The notes under the pieces were generated by a model. That model ran no database searches, was not told where the DNA came from, and saw only the letters and a program-made list of their open reading frames with translations. A DNA stretch of 60,438 nucleotides, from positions 1 to 60,438 of the forward strand of contig JAILZP010000018.1 in the NCBI GenBank assembly GCA_023512435.1, written 5' to 3'. How positions within the stretch are numbered: position 1 is the first letter of the stretch; each line of letters begins with the position of its first letter. This document shows, in pieces, positions 1 to 9,026 of this stretch. This stretch comes from Peptococcaceae bacterium (GTDB taxonomy: Bacteria > Bacillota > Desulfotomaculia > Desulfotomaculales > Desulfocucumaceae). A program made the translations under genes and the position numbers.

Positions 1-992
1 GTTGTACTCCCACCATAGTTAAAAGTAAAGGATTTTCCCGGAACGGCATTCCAGGTATTTGCAGCATTGATAACAGCAATTTCTTCTCCTGTACAGTCGG
101 GCGTGTTGGGGTTTATTTTATAAGGTACGACTGGGGAGTTACCTGGCCATTTACTGCCCCCGTACGAGAATGTAACTTCAAAAGGAAATTCATTGCTAGA
201 TTGTCCAGCGGCTGTTTCTATTAAAAGAGGTCCACTGCTTGCGGAGATTGTGTTACCGTAATAATCCCTGGAAATAGGCACAGCTGAAACAATTAATGAA
301 TCAGACCAAGAAATAATTGAATAATCATTAGAAAAAGAATATGGATACTGATGATAGAACCATACGTGGCCGGGTGTACTTCCGAAGCCGCTCCCTGATA
401 TAGTAATCTGGGTATTGGTTCCTGCTGAAGCTTTGTATGGGGTTATGTTGTTAATTGTCGGTTCAGTGCCGGCTTCAAGAATGCCTACACTTGGAAACTT
501 ATCTTTTAGGATACTATTTATCTGATATTTAAATTGACTTAGGGTTTTACTGCCTATCTTTCCATCCATAATAGTTAATTTGCCTTGAGATCCTCCATAC
601 ACTCCTAATTTGCCACTGCCTTTCTGCTCAAGAAAAATCACAACTCTTTCATTTGCAGAAAACGAAGGGATATCCGTGACCCGTTGAGTTATTCCGTTTA
701 CTTCCCCTCCGGGAATGGTTATAGAAATTGTTGATGAACCCATGCTGTTTTTTAAATTTTCTTCAATTAATATATTAACTGTAGTTTGAATTTCAGTTCG
801 TTTTTCATTCCACTCACTATTTAATCCTATTACTTTTCCGATAATAACATAGTCGGCCTCTTCTGATAATTGTTTAAGGTCCTTGTACAACATCATGCCA
901 TAAGATGTCCCCGTATAGAAAAACACAATCAGAATAGCAGTAAATAATTGGAAAAACCATCTACTCAAAACCATCTTTAATTTATTTTCCAC
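1..992 (-). CDS. Secreted TIG-domain protein with metalloprotease-like start (partial)
   Basis: The reading frame is open from a GTG at 990-992, preceded by AAGGAGGGA at 1002-1010, and runs off the left edge, so the C-terminus is missing. About 330 residues are visible. A hydrophobic signal or anchor segment lies at about residues 12-30 (SRWFFQLFTAILIVFFYTG). A region with PTINNITP and ITISGSGFGSTPG at about 165-255 is typical of an IPT/TIG immunoglobulin-like fold. After it, SKWPGNSPVVPYKINPN and an alanine/tryptophan helix (INAANTWNAV) resemble the start of matrixin/astacin-type zinc proteases. The zinc-binding HExxH motif would lie outside the window, so the protease call is inference. It is AT-rich compared with the island to its right. 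An alternative start is the ATG six codons downstream, but the GTG fits the ribosome site better. Confidence 0.7.
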   Translation of the reverse strand, partial: MENKLKMVLSRWFFQLFTAILIVFFYTGTSYGMMLYKDLKQLSEEADYVIIGKVIGLNSEWNEKRTEIQTTVNILIEENLKNSMGSSTISITIPGGEVNGITQRVTDIPSFSANERVVIFLEQKGSGKLGVYGGSQGKLTIMDGKIGSKTLSQFKYQINSILKDKFPSVGILEAGTEPTINNITPYKASAGTNTQITISGSGFGSTPGHVWFYHQYPYSFSNDYSIISWSDSLIVSAVPISRDYYGNTISASSGPLLIETAAGQSSNEFPFEVTFSYGGSKWPGNSPVVPYKINPNTPDCTGEEIAVINAANTWNAVPGKSFTFNYGGST

Positions 993-1306
993 CTCAAACG
1001 CTCCCTCCTTAAAAAATGACTTAATAGTGTATTTTTGCTAACAAAACCTTAAATTCGTCGAGGCATGAGTTTCTCCTCCTTTTCCTGCTACAAGGATATT
1101 TGATAAAAATCGACATTTTGTAAAGAAAGGCTCGTAATGATACCCGCAAGTCAGTGTTTCAGCCGAATTAAAAAGTCCAAAAGCTGACGGGATTGCCTGA
1201 CCGGAGATTGCTGTATATAATGGCCACATCTGTTGGAAAGGAAAGACGCCCCTGTTTTTATGTGCTAATGCGCCAACAGAAGCACCAGAGGCGTCCACCA
1301 ATCGGT

Positions 1307-1562
1307 ATGGTCATAGTATCAAAATATGAGATGGTTGAGAACCCTGAAAAAGGGGTTTTTCGTTAGGAGCGGGGAGCAGATTTCCTGTCCATGCTGTAAC
1401 GGGCCACTAAAAGTCTGTGGAAGCCGGCGGCGGAAATATGTAAATGGAACAGGAGATACCATTGTCCTGGTCATCCGCAGGCTTCGTTGCCGTAATTGTG
1501 GCCGGTTACACCACGAACTTCCGGATATATTAGTTCCATACAAACGCTATGGAAGCAAACAT
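1307..1562 (+). pseudogene. Broken DUF6431-type zinc-finger (transposase-associated) gene
   Basis: An ATG at 1307 opens MVIVSKYEMVENPEKG, which then hits TAG. Sliding one frame at the homopolymer run near 1348-1360 restores a reading frame with SCPCCNGPLKVCGSRRRK, IRRLRCRNCGRLHHELPD and ILVPYKRYGS. This paired CxxC pattern with HHELPD...PYKR is the N-terminal zinc ribbon (DUF6431 family) found in a class of Firmicutes transposase-like proteins; the family assignment is from memory. The frame ends in a palindromic repeat at 1561, so both the start and the C-terminal part are lost. It is most likely a dead remnant of a mobile gene at the left border of the defence island. Confidence 0.6.
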
Positions 1563-1606
1563 GGGGACGGTTCATTTGTTTGGCCAAACAACGGAACCGT
1601 CCCCAT
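1561..1606. repeat. GGGGAC-ended palindrome (REP-like)
   Basis: Left arm ATGGGGACGGTTC (1561-1573) and right arm GAACCGTCCCCAT (1594-1606) are perfect inverse complements. An inner dyad GTTTGGCCAAAC sits at 1578-1589. The following 1605-1638 holds short ATGCATTTC repeats. This looks like a mobile palindromic (REP/MITE-like) element inserted at the broken DUF6431 gene. It shares GGGGAC termini with the 52-bp elements in the hdr operon, but the interior differs. Confidence 0.75.
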
Positions 1607-1765
1607 GCATTTCGTCCCCATGCATTTCATGCATTTCTATTTCGACCAACAACCCGGGGGGTTTCACAAAACCTCCCTTTTTATGTTATTATTTTTGTGA
1701 ACTTGGGGCGGTGGATTGCTGAGTATGCCGGTGTTGAGCCGGGGCCGGAGGCGACGGAATCCGGG

Positions 1766-3220
1766 ATGAAATTGTTTGAAGTTTTGCCGGACAGGTTTTT
1801 TCAGCTTTTTTGCGGAAAGAACAGGTTTTTTTATGCCGAGGCGGTTTTGCTTCTTTATGAACAGTACCAGGTCAACAGGTTCGGCATTGATTATGAAGTA
1901 ATGCGCGACCTGTTCCAGGAGTTGATTGAAACCCGGGAGGAAGCCGGTCAATCCTTTGATCTGGAAGAGGAACAGGAGCAGTGGAGTCCCGGGGACGAGC
2001 CCGGGGACGCTTTTCGCGTCAAAGCCAACGCCCTGCTGCGCAGGTTGCGTGAAACCGGGTGGGTGGATGTGGAGGTCCGGGACAATTTCAGGCATTATAT
2101 ATTTCTCCCCCATTACTCCAGCCGTATCCTGGGCGTGTTGAAGGATCTGTGCGAAAACCGGTCCGTCGAGTACCAGCGGTTCGCCTTCGTGACTTATCAG
2201 CTGCTGTCGGGGGAGGACGCGGCCAAAAGACCAAGTTTCGCCATCATTGAGGCCGACCGGATAACCCGTCAGTTCGTGGAGGAGCTGCGTATTCTGGTCA
2301 ATAATATGAAGCACCACATGGACCAGTTGATCAGCAAAACCACCATCCAGGAAGTTCTGGATCACCATTTCGACGAATACCGGGCCAAGATAGTGGACCG
2401 CAGCTACCACCGGCTGAAAACTTCCGATCACGTTTCCCGGTACAGGCATAGAATCCTGGAGACAGTGCAGAGGTGGCTGCTGGACCGGGACCTGTTCGCG
2501 GAAGCGGTGGAGGACGGCCTGCGCAATGAATTTTTTTCGTCCCGGGACGAGGCGGATCAGAAGCTGCGCGAGGCCTTGCTGTCCGTTGAAGAAGTATACA
2601 GGGGTCTTGACGAGATGTTTTACCAAATCGACGTCCGCCACAACCGGTACCTGCGGGCGTCCTACGACCGCGCGCGGTATTTGAGCCAGCACAGCCTGAG
2701 GATGGATCACCTGCTGGCCCGTATACTTGAGTGGATTGCCGGGAACGGCCGGAACGGCGAGATGCCGGTGGAGGAGGAGTTGACGGCTCTGTCACGCCTG
2801 CAGCGGGTGGAGCACCTGACGGAACAGTCACTCTTCACCCCCAGGAGGAAGCCGGTTCAGCACCGGCCCGAGGAGCACAGGGTGGTGGAAATCCCGGAAG
2901 AACTTAGAAAACAACTGCGTGATAAGAACCTGGAGAGGATGCGGCATGCCGTCACCAGGGAAAAAATAAGGGACTATGTATACGCCCGCCTGGGAGACCG
3001 CGGCGAAATGGATATTGAGGAACTGGCGCCGGAAAGCATGGAAGAATTTTTGTACCTTGTTTACGTGTACCTATACGGTTACGGGGGTTCGTCGGGTTAC
3101 CGCCTGGTCAGGGAAAACGGGGACGTGGTGCTGGAAATAGGTGATTACCGCTTCCACCGCCGGAAGGTGGTCCGGGTTAAGGACACGAAAGGGGTAAAAT
3201 TGAGTGCTGACGGACATTAG
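1766..3220 (+). CDS. jetA: Wadjet defence protein JetA
   Basis: First gene of a four-gene Wadjet cassette. Wadjet is an SMC-type complex that recognises and cleaves closed circular (plasmid) DNA; JetA is the kleisin-like subunit that closes the SMC ring. The chosen ATG gives 484 residues starting MKLFEVLPDRFFQLF, the typical opening of JetA proteins of the non-DUF3375 type. The frame stays open 90 codons upstream, but that part crosses the palindromic repeat and is not conserved-looking. The body is helical and charged, with a winged-helix-like C-terminal half (about 370-480). The stop overlaps jetB by 17 bp, so the genes are translationally coupled. The ribosome site is weak (GGAG about 15 nt upstream). 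Gene order and sizes make the call firm; the subtype (probably II) is inferred. Confidence 0.85.
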   Translation: MKLFEVLPDRFFQLFCGKNRFFYAEAVLLLYEQYQVNRFGIDYEVMRDLFQELIETREEAGQSFDLEEEQEQWSPGDEPGDAFRVKANALLRRLRETGWVDVEVRDNFRHYIFLPHYSSRILGVLKDLCENRSVEYQRFAFVTYQLLSGEDAAKRPSFAIIEADRITRQFVEELRILVNNMKHHMDQLISKTTIQEVLDHHFDEYRAKIVDRSYHRLKTSDHVSRYRHRILETVQRWLLDRDLFAEAVEDGLRNEFFSSRDEADQKLREALLSVEEVYRGLDEMFYQIDVRHNRYLRASYDRARYLSQHSLRMDHLLARILEWIAGNGRNGEMPVEEELTALSRLQRVEHLTEQSLFTPRRKPVQHRPEEHRVVEIPEELRKQLRDKNLERMRHAVTREKIRDYVYARLGDRGEMDIEELAPESMEEFLYLVYVYLYGYGGSSGYRLVRENGDVVLEIGDYRFHRRKVVRVKDTKGVKLSADGH

Positions 3221-3809
3221 CGAGCAGGATGCGGAAAGATTGAAAGAAATAATCAACCAGATGCTGACCGTAAACTTCCTGGTCAAGGAACTGGAGCGGG
3301 AAAAATACCTGCTGGCGAGGCGCTATCGCGAGCAGTTGACCCGGTTTTTCCAGTTTTTAAACTGGGAGATAGTTTTCGACGACAGGCACGAGTGCATTTT
3401 TACAGCCTCCCGGGATGTCCGGCACAGGCGCACGCTGTCCAGGGACGAAAGCGTGTGGCTTTTGATTATCTGCCTGATTTACCAGGAGAAAAGGCGGGAG
3501 CTGTCGCTGAGCGAATTTCCGGTGTCCACCCTTTACGAGATCAGGTCAAAGTACGAAACATTCAGGCTGCCTTTCGTAAATAAAACAAAACTTCAGGAAC
3601 TGGTAAGACTTTGCACCAGGTATAAGATGATGGAGGCCCTGGACCCAGATATTTTTTCTGATGATTGCCGGTTCCGGCTCTTCCACACCCTGATGTACGC
3701 GGTGGACGCGGATAGGGTGGAGAAACTTCACGAAAAAATCAGGAGGTATGAAACCGGCGCGGAAGGAGGACAGCCGTATGAAGTGGATGAAGAAACTGCG
3801 CCTGATTAA
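3204..3809 (+). CDS. jetB: Wadjet defence protein JetB (DUF4194 type)
   Basis: A 201-residue protein starting at GTG 3204 with AAAGGGG just upstream, inside the 3' end of jetA. Size and position match JetB, the small kite-like winged-helix subunit that bridges the kleisin JetA and the SMC protein JetC (MukE-like role). Visible features are a charged N-terminal helix, a core with FFQFLNWEIVFDD and RDESVWLLIICLIYQEKR, and an acidic tail (YEVDEETAPD). The 3' end overlaps the start of jetC by 32 bp. No catalytic motif is expected. Identification rests mainly on synteny with a clear JetC and JetD plus general family likeness. Confidence 0.85.
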   Translation: MLTDISEQDAERLKEIINQMLTVNFLVKELEREKYLLARRYREQLTRFFQFLNWEIVFDDRHECIFTASRDVRHRRTLSRDESVWLLIICLIYQEKRRELSLSEFPVSTLYEIRSKYETFRLPFVNKTKLQELVRLCTRYKMMEALDPDIFSDDCRFRLFHTLMYAVDADRVEKLHEKIRRYETGAEGGQPYEVDEETAPD

Positions 3810-6800
3810 CTGGCACTACTTTCGGGACGAAACCCTTGAATTCGGTCGCCAGACACAGATTACCGGGGCCACCGGGGCCGGGAAGTCCACCGTTGTCGAC
3901 GCCCTTCAGACGCTTTTTGTGGCCAACCAGAGGCAGATCCGTTACAACGTTGCGGCCCAGGAGGAGAGCGGCAAGAGGACGCTGATTACCTACCTGCGCG
4001 GGAAAATTGGGCGCCTGGAAAAAAGCTTCCTGCGGGAGGGCGACTTCACATCCTACATCGTGGCCGAGTTCCGGGACGATAAAAAAAAGGAAAATTTTGT
4101 TGTGGGCATGGTGGCCGACGTTTACCGGGACGATGCCGTCGATGAGGAATATTTCATTATATCTGGCATCGGGATTGATGACCTGGAGTTTGTCAAGCCC
4201 TCCGGGCACCTTCGAAACCGTGAGGAATTCCGCCGCTACTGCCTTAATTTGAAAGGCAGAACCGTTTTTGAACGGAACAAGTCCGGTTACCAGAAGGCTC
4301 TTCTGGCCAGGATGGGCCAGTTGCATGAAAGGTTCTTCCCGGTGTTCACCAAGGCCATGACCTTTAAGCCCATAACCAACATCAGGGACTTTGTTTACGA
4401 TTATATCCTGGACCCGCGGGAACTGCAGCTTGACCTGATGAAACAGAATTTTGAGATCTACGAGCGGTACAGGCTGGAATTGGAAAACCTGAAGGAACGT
4501 AAGGAAGAACTGCTGCGTATCGCCGATCAATTCAGCCGCTACTCCAGACTGAGGGAGGTTGTGGCGGAGCAGGAGTATGTCCTCCGAAGGCTGAAATACG
4601 TGAAGGAAGTGGAAGACAGGGACAGGCTGGAAGGCCTGGTGGCGCGCCTGAAAAAAAAGATTGACGGCCTGGAGGACCGGTTGAAGCTGTTGGGAGAACA
4701 AGAGGAAGAGGCCCGGAGGAAACAGCAGGAAGCTTATGAAAAATGGTACGGCCACAGAAACAAACGGGAGCAGGAAAGGCTGAAAGACCAGATTAAAAAA
4801 CTGGAAGACGAACTGGTGGAAAAGACCCGGCTTCTTGAAACACTCCGGGGATGGATAAGGCAGGAACTGCGGTTGCTGGGGTCCCTTGCCGCCTGGGAGG
4901 GAAACGAATTCTGGCGCTGGGAGGAAGGTGAGGCGGACAGGCTAAACCGGGCCATGGATCTCCTTGCCGGGTTGCTTTCGGGAGAAATCAGCGGCGAAGA
5001 TGAAGCAGTGCTGAACCGGTTCAGGGAAGCGGGAGTTTTCCTGGCCGAACTGCACAGCCGCTTCACCAAGTCCGTCGGCCGGGTTGAGGACGCGCTTAAG
5101 GACCTTGGCGCCCAGGAAGCCGATTTGAGGCAGCAGATTGCCGGCCTGGAACAGAAAAAGCGCCCGTACTCCCCGCACGTGCTGAAGCTGAAGTCCCTCC
5201 TGGAAGAACGGCTGGCAGGCCGGTCGCCCGTCTGGATCTTCTGCGAGGAGGTGGAAATCAGGGACGAAGCCTGGCGCGACGCGGTGGAAGGGTACCTGAA
5301 CACTCAGCGCTTCGACCTCCTGGTGAAGCCGCAGTGTTTCGCCGAGGCACTTTCACTGTACGAGCGTGAAAAGTGGCGGCACAGGATAGAAGGGGTCGGC
5401 CTGGTGGATACGGAAAAAGAAGCAAAATACGCAGGCACGGCGCACAAAGGGTCGCTGGCCGGGGTCCTCCAGACCGGCAATCCAGTTATACAAGCCCGCG
5501 TCGACCACCTGCTGGGCAGGGTGATGATGGCCCGGGACGAACAGGACCTGCGGAATTACCGCACAGCCGTCACCAGGACCTGCATGTCTTACAACAATCT
5601 GGTGGCGAAGCAGATCCCGAAGGAGCGTTACGAGATCCCTTATATCGGAGGGCAGGCCATTATCCGCCAGCTGGAAATCAGGCGCCGGGCCCTGGCCGAA
5701 GTGGGCGCCCGGATAAGCGCACTGCAGATGGAAAAGGACAATCTGGTCTCCTGGATGACCGGGCTGAAGGACAGGACCTCCTTTTATATTCAGATGTCGG
5801 GTCACCTCAACCTGCCCGCCGTGATTGCAGGTCTGGAAGGGGCACGGGCGGGGCTGGTGTCGGAACTGGACAGGCTGGACATGAGCGAAGTGGACAGGCT
5901 GTGGGAGGAGTACCTGTACTGGCAAAAGCGGCAGAAAGAACTGGTGGACGGCATAGGCGATCTGAGGGAGGAAAAGGCCCGGTGCTCCTCCGACCTGTCC
6001 GCCGGGGAGCGTGAGCTGGAACATAGGGCGGAATTGGTAAATGACGCCCGGAAAATGTGGCTTTCCTGGGAAGCGGATTACCCCGGTTATTCCGTGGACA
6101 AAGCTGAAGCGCGCTGGCGGGAGGCGGAGAATCAAGATTTGTCCGTGGCGGTGAAAATAGCCAACTGGGAAAACAACCGGAAAGGAAATGAAAGCCGCTG
6201 CCGAAATGAGTTCATGAAGCTGCGGGACCTGCGCCAGGGGTATAATCTCCGGCACAACTACAACGGGGACCTGGAAGCGGAGAACAACGACCAGTACCAG
6301 TCCCTGCTGGCCGGGATCGACCAGGTGGATATTCCGCAATACCAGTCCAGGGTTGACGAGGCTCTGCGCCAGTCGGAGGAGGAGTTTAAAGCCCACTTCG
6401 TATACAGGCTGCGGGAGGCCATCGAGGCGGCCCGCCGGGAGTTTAACGAGCTGAACTACGCGCTGAGGCACTTTCCGTTCCACGAGGACAACTACGTGTT
6501 TGAGGTCAAACCGAGTGAACGCTACAGGCGGTTTTACGATGCGGTCATGGATCCCGGCCTGATCGAACGGGGATCGTTGTTTGAGACCCAGGACGAGGAA
6601 AGGGCCGGTGCTCTCAACGAGCTTTTCGAGATTTTAATCAAAGGCAGCAAAGAGGAACAGGACCTGTTCACCGACTACAGGCATTACCTGGATTACGACA
6701 TTGTGGTCAGGAGCCACGATACGCGGTACCACTTCTCGCAGGTGCTGGCGGAAAAGTCCGGCGGGGAAACCCAGACCCCCTTTTATATCGCCATCCTGGC

Positions 6801-7140
6801 TTCCTTCAACCACCTGTATTCGTCCGGCAAAACCATGCGGCTGGTGGTTTTCGACGAAGCCTTCAGCAAGATGGACGTTGACAGGATCCAGGCCAGTTTG
6901 CGCCTGATCAGGCGGATGAACCTGCAGCTCATCGCCGCGGTGCCGGACGAGAAAATGCACCACGTGGCGCCGGAGGTGACAACCACCCTGGTGGTCAACT
7001 GCCGGGGATTCCACAGCTTTGTGGACATGATCAGCCGAAGCGAAATGGTGGAAGAAGTATATGAAACGCATGAAACGGCCGGAAAACCAGAAGAAAGATT
7101 ACAGGAACAGGGTACTCTCTTTGCTTCTGCAAAAATATGA
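3778..7140 (+). CDS. jetC: Wadjet SMC-like ATPase JetC
   Basis: Encodes 1120 residues of an SMC/MukB-like ATPase, the motor of the Wadjet complex that extrudes DNA loops. Walker A GATGAGKST lies at residues 30-38. Long charged coiled-coil stretches run from about 230 to 370 and about 640 to 800 around a hinge-like middle. The ABC signature region SGGE is at 994-997, and Walker B LVVFDEAF at about 1022-1029, so both halves of the ATPase head are intact. I chose ATG 3778 because AAGGAGG ends 8 nt upstream; the in-frame ATG at 3748 has its ribosome site only 1 nt away. It overlaps jetB by 32 bp and jetD by 80 bp, a tightly coupled operon. SbcC/MukB alone are excluded by the neighbours. Confidence 0.92.
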   Translation: MKWMKKLRLINWHYFRDETLEFGRQTQITGATGAGKSTVVDALQTLFVANQRQIRYNVAAQEESGKRTLITYLRGKIGRLEKSFLREGDFTSYIVAEFRDDKKKENFVVGMVADVYRDDAVDEEYFIISGIGIDDLEFVKPSGHLRNREEFRRYCLNLKGRTVFERNKSGYQKALLARMGQLHERFFPVFTKAMTFKPITNIRDFVYDYILDPRELQLDLMKQNFEIYERYRLELENLKERKEELLRIADQFSRYSRLREVVAEQEYVLRRLKYVKEVEDRDRLEGLVARLKKKIDGLEDRLKLLGEQEEEARRKQQEAYEKWYGHRNKREQERLKDQIKKLEDELVEKTRLLETLRGWIRQELRLLGSLAAWEGNEFWRWEEGEADRLNRAMDLLAGLLSGEISGEDEAVLNRFREAGVFLAELHSRFTKSVGRVEDALKDLGAQEADLRQQIAGLEQKKRPYSPHVLKLKSLLEERLAGRSPVWIFCEEVEIRDEAWRDAVEGYLNTQRFDLLVKPQCFAEALSLYEREKWRHRIEGVGLVDTEKEAKYAGTAHKGSLAGVLQTGNPVIQARVDHLLGRVMMARDEQDLRNYRTAVTRTCMSYNNLVAKQIPKERYEIPYIGGQAIIRQLEIRRRALAEVGARISALQMEKDNLVSWMTGLKDRTSFYIQMSGHLNLPAVIAGLEGARAGLVSELDRLDMSEVDRLWEEYLYWQKRQKELVDGIGDLREEKARCSSDLSAGERELEHRAELVNDARKMWLSWEADYPGYSVDKAEARWREAENQDLSVAVKIANWENNRKGNESRCRNEFMKLRDLRQGYNLRHNYNGDLEAENNDQYQSLLAGIDQVDIPQYQSRVDEALRQSEEEFKAHFVYRLREAIEAARREFNELNYALRHFPFHEDNYVFEVKPSERYRRFYDAVMDPGLIERGSLFETQDEERAGALNELFEILIKGSKEEQDLFTDYRHYLDYDIVVRSHDTRYHFSQVLAEKSGGETQTPFYIAILASFNHLYSSGKTMRLVVFDEAFSKMDVDRIQASLRLIRRMNLQLIAAVPDEKMHHVAPEVTTTLVVNCRGFHSFVDMISRSEMVEEVYETHETAGKPEERLQEQGTLFASAKI

Positions 7141-8368
7141 GCGCAGCCGGGCCTTCCGGGCCGCGGCCCCAAGCAAGCAGAGGCCTCAATTCGTTATGGA
7201 CAGGAGTTCCCTGGCCGCAGATTACTACGACGAGATGGACTACCACAAGCGGGAGGCCATTAACGATGCCCTTGCCTCGCTTTCAGCCGACGGGGTGGTG
7301 GAGGTGGCCTGGGTTAAATTCCGGGAAGGCCGGCAGGCCGACAGGGTGTACTTGAACCTTGAAGCCGTGGAGAAAGCCTACGATCTGGCGGGCATCGTGC
7401 CTAAAAGCGACAAAATAGCCTTGTTGAGGGATATCCTGGAGCCTCTGGCGGATCACCCGTGGCCTTGGGTCAGGAAATGGTGGTACGAGGCAGACGGGAA
7501 TCTTTCGCTGCGGAAAACGGCCGGGCTGGACCTTGATCGCTTAGACGAGTACCGTGATCTGGCAAGGGTTTTGCTGGCGCTGCCCGGACCGCAAGAGGGG
7601 GTTCCCAAGCGGGTGCTGAGCCAAAACCTGCTGCGCGACTCGAAGAGGTTTGAGCAGGCGGTGGAAAAGCGCCTGTTAAGCATATACAAGCGGTACGGCG
7701 GCGAGGAGTTCGACACCGACGAGGAATACCTTGACAGCCTGGGCATCGTCGATCACCCCAAAATGGTGCTGCTGGCGGGGTCTATCCGGTTTCGCCTGGG
7801 AGGACAAGAGGTGAACACCGGGGTCCTGCCGGGCGGTGTGGGTCTTTCCGCCGAGACCGTCGAACAGATGAAAATTGCGGCTGTGAAAGCCCCCAGGATA
7901 ATCAGCGTCGAAAATCTGACCAGCTATTACAGCCTGGTTCACTCCGGCCGGGTGATCCCTCTCGGCGGCGGGCCGGAAGAGAGGAAACGCAGCCTGGTGG
8001 TTTACACCGGGGGATTTCCGCACCGCACGCTGCAAAAGTTTTTCGGCCGGCTGGCGGAGTATGTTTCCGGGGACCGCAGGCCTAACCCGCCCGGCGTGTA
8101 TCACTGGGGCGACATGGATTACGGCGGGATCAGAATTTTTGAGTATATCAAGCGCAACTTTTTTCCCGGGTTAAAGCCCTATCTGATGGATGCCGAAACT
8201 TACCGGCGTCACCTGGATACTGGCATTCCCTTTGGGGATGAATACGCGGACAAGCTCCGCAACCTGATGACGGACCCTTCGTACGCTTCGTGGAGGCCTT
8301 TGTTGCAAGCCATGCTGCTCCACCGCAGAAGGGTGGAACAGGACAGCATACGGCCGGAAATTTTTTAG
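7061..8368 (+). CDS. jetD: Wadjet nuclease JetD (topoisomerase VI-like Toprim)
   Basis: 435 residues; the nuclease subunit of Wadjet, which cuts circular DNA after it stalls the SMC motor. The C-terminal half (about 270-420) has Toprim signatures: a glutamate in ISVENLTSYY (E284) and the DxD pair in YHWGDMDYGG (D351, D353), the metal ligands expected of a DUF2220/TopoVI-A-like fold. The N-terminal half contains a DUF3322-like helical/winged region. It begins 80 bp inside jetC after GGTGGAAGAAG; ATG 7061 and ATG 7070 are both possible starts. All key residues are present, so the system should be active. It is the last gene of the operon; the next gene has its own promoter. Confidence 0.9.
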   Translation: MKRMKRPENQKKDYRNRVLSLLLQKYERSRAFRAAAPSKQRPQFVMDRSSLAADYYDEMDYHKREAINDALASLSADGVVEVAWVKFREGRQADRVYLNLEAVEKAYDLAGIVPKSDKIALLRDILEPLADHPWPWVRKWWYEADGNLSLRKTAGLDLDRLDEYRDLARVLLALPGPQEGVPKRVLSQNLLRDSKRFEQAVEKRLLSIYKRYGGEEFDTDEEYLDSLGIVDHPKMVLLAGSIRFRLGGQEVNTGVLPGGVGLSAETVEQMKIAAVKAPRIISVENLTSYYSLVHSGRVIPLGGGPEERKRSLVVYTGGFPHRTLQKFFGRLAEYVSGDRRPNPPGVYHWGDMDYGGIRIFEYIKRNFFPGLKPYLMDAETYRRHLDTGIPFGDEYADKLRNLMTDPSYASWRPLLQAMLLHRRRVEQDSIRPEIF

Positions 8369-8403
8369 CCGCACCATGTTGCTTTGTGAGAAAGGGGCCG
8401 GGA

Positions 8404-8432
8404 TTGTACACATCTTGCGATGGATATATAAT
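8404..8432 (+). promoter_or_regulatory. Sigma-A promoter for MNT/HEPN pair
   Basis: TTGTAC (8404-8409), 17-bp spacer, TATAAT (8427-8432). This would start transcription near 8439, about 65 nt before the MNT start codon, making the toxin-antitoxin pair independent of the Wadjet operon. Confidence 0.75.
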
Positions 8433-8504
8433 TGTAATAATATACCTGACCCAGCCGGCAACAAGGCCGGCCGGGCCAAAACACCTTTCGGGTGGTGGTT
8501 GCAG

Positions 8505-9026
8505 ATGTCCGAAAGAATACTGCCGAAAATGAAAACCTTTTCCCCCCTGCACAGGCAGTACGTCATTGCGATATTGAATGAGATTGTCCGTTATTACGGA
8601 GATTTACTGATGGGGTGCGCCGTATTCGGGTCCTATGCCCGCGGAGACAACCGCCACAACTCCGACCTCGACTTGCTGATCATCCTGAGGGAGGCGCCCG
8701 GATTCAGCCGCCGCCTGAAAGAATTTGTTGAGAACATAGAAATGAAGCATGAAGGACTGGCCCAGAAACTTTACGAACAGGAAGACATCCTCGTGGATCT
8801 CTCCCCCTACATTTTGACCAGGGAAGAAGCCCTGAAGGTACACCCGTTATACTTTGATCTTGTTGAACACCACTTTATCATTTATGACCCTGATCATATT
8901 ATTACCCGCATTATCAATTCAACCGGAGTTCTTTTACAGAAATCGGGCGCCCGGAAAGACCGCGTAAGCAACACCTGGGAATGGCAGACGGGTAAAATGG
9001 GGTTTCTTGGAGGAACAGACCTGTGA
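8505..9026 (+). CDS. MNT-type nucleotidyltransferase antitoxin
   Basis: A 173-residue minimal nucleotidyltransferase. The defining motif GSYARGDNRHNSDLD fits GS-x10-DxD, the active-site pattern of MNT proteins. In HEPN/MNT modules this enzyme adenylylates the HEPN toxin and so neutralises it. I chose ATG 8505 because upstream in-frame residues back to 8376 cover the promoter and are low in complexity; the ribosome site GGGTGGTGG is weak. Its TGA overlaps the HEPN start codon. The downstream sequence (about 90-130) has a glutamate-rich helix and a further strand as expected. The position right after Wadjet suggests a defence island. Cellular target is unknown. Confidence 0.85.
   Translation: MSERILPKMKTFSPLHRQYVIAILNEIVRYYGDLLMGCAVFGSYARGDNRHNSDLDLLIILREAPGFSRRLKEFVENIEMKHEGLAQKLYEQEDILVDLSPYILTREEALKVHPLYFDLVEHHFIIYDPDHIITRIINSTGVLLQKSGARKDRVSNTWEWQTGKMGFLGGTDL

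Noticed and set aside
1038..1301. An 87-codon open frame on the minus strand
   Set aside because: No ribosome site, no motif, and it crosses the junction next to the broken transposase gene.
1496..1765. N-terminal 90-codon extension of JetA
   Set aside because: It crosses the palindromic repeat and the zinc-finger remnant and has no JetA-like sequence; ATG 1766 begins the conserved MKLFEVLPD.
5353..6483. A 376-codon open frame on the minus strand inside jetC
   Set aside because: Antisense shadow of the coiled-coil part of JetC; no ribosome site or motif.
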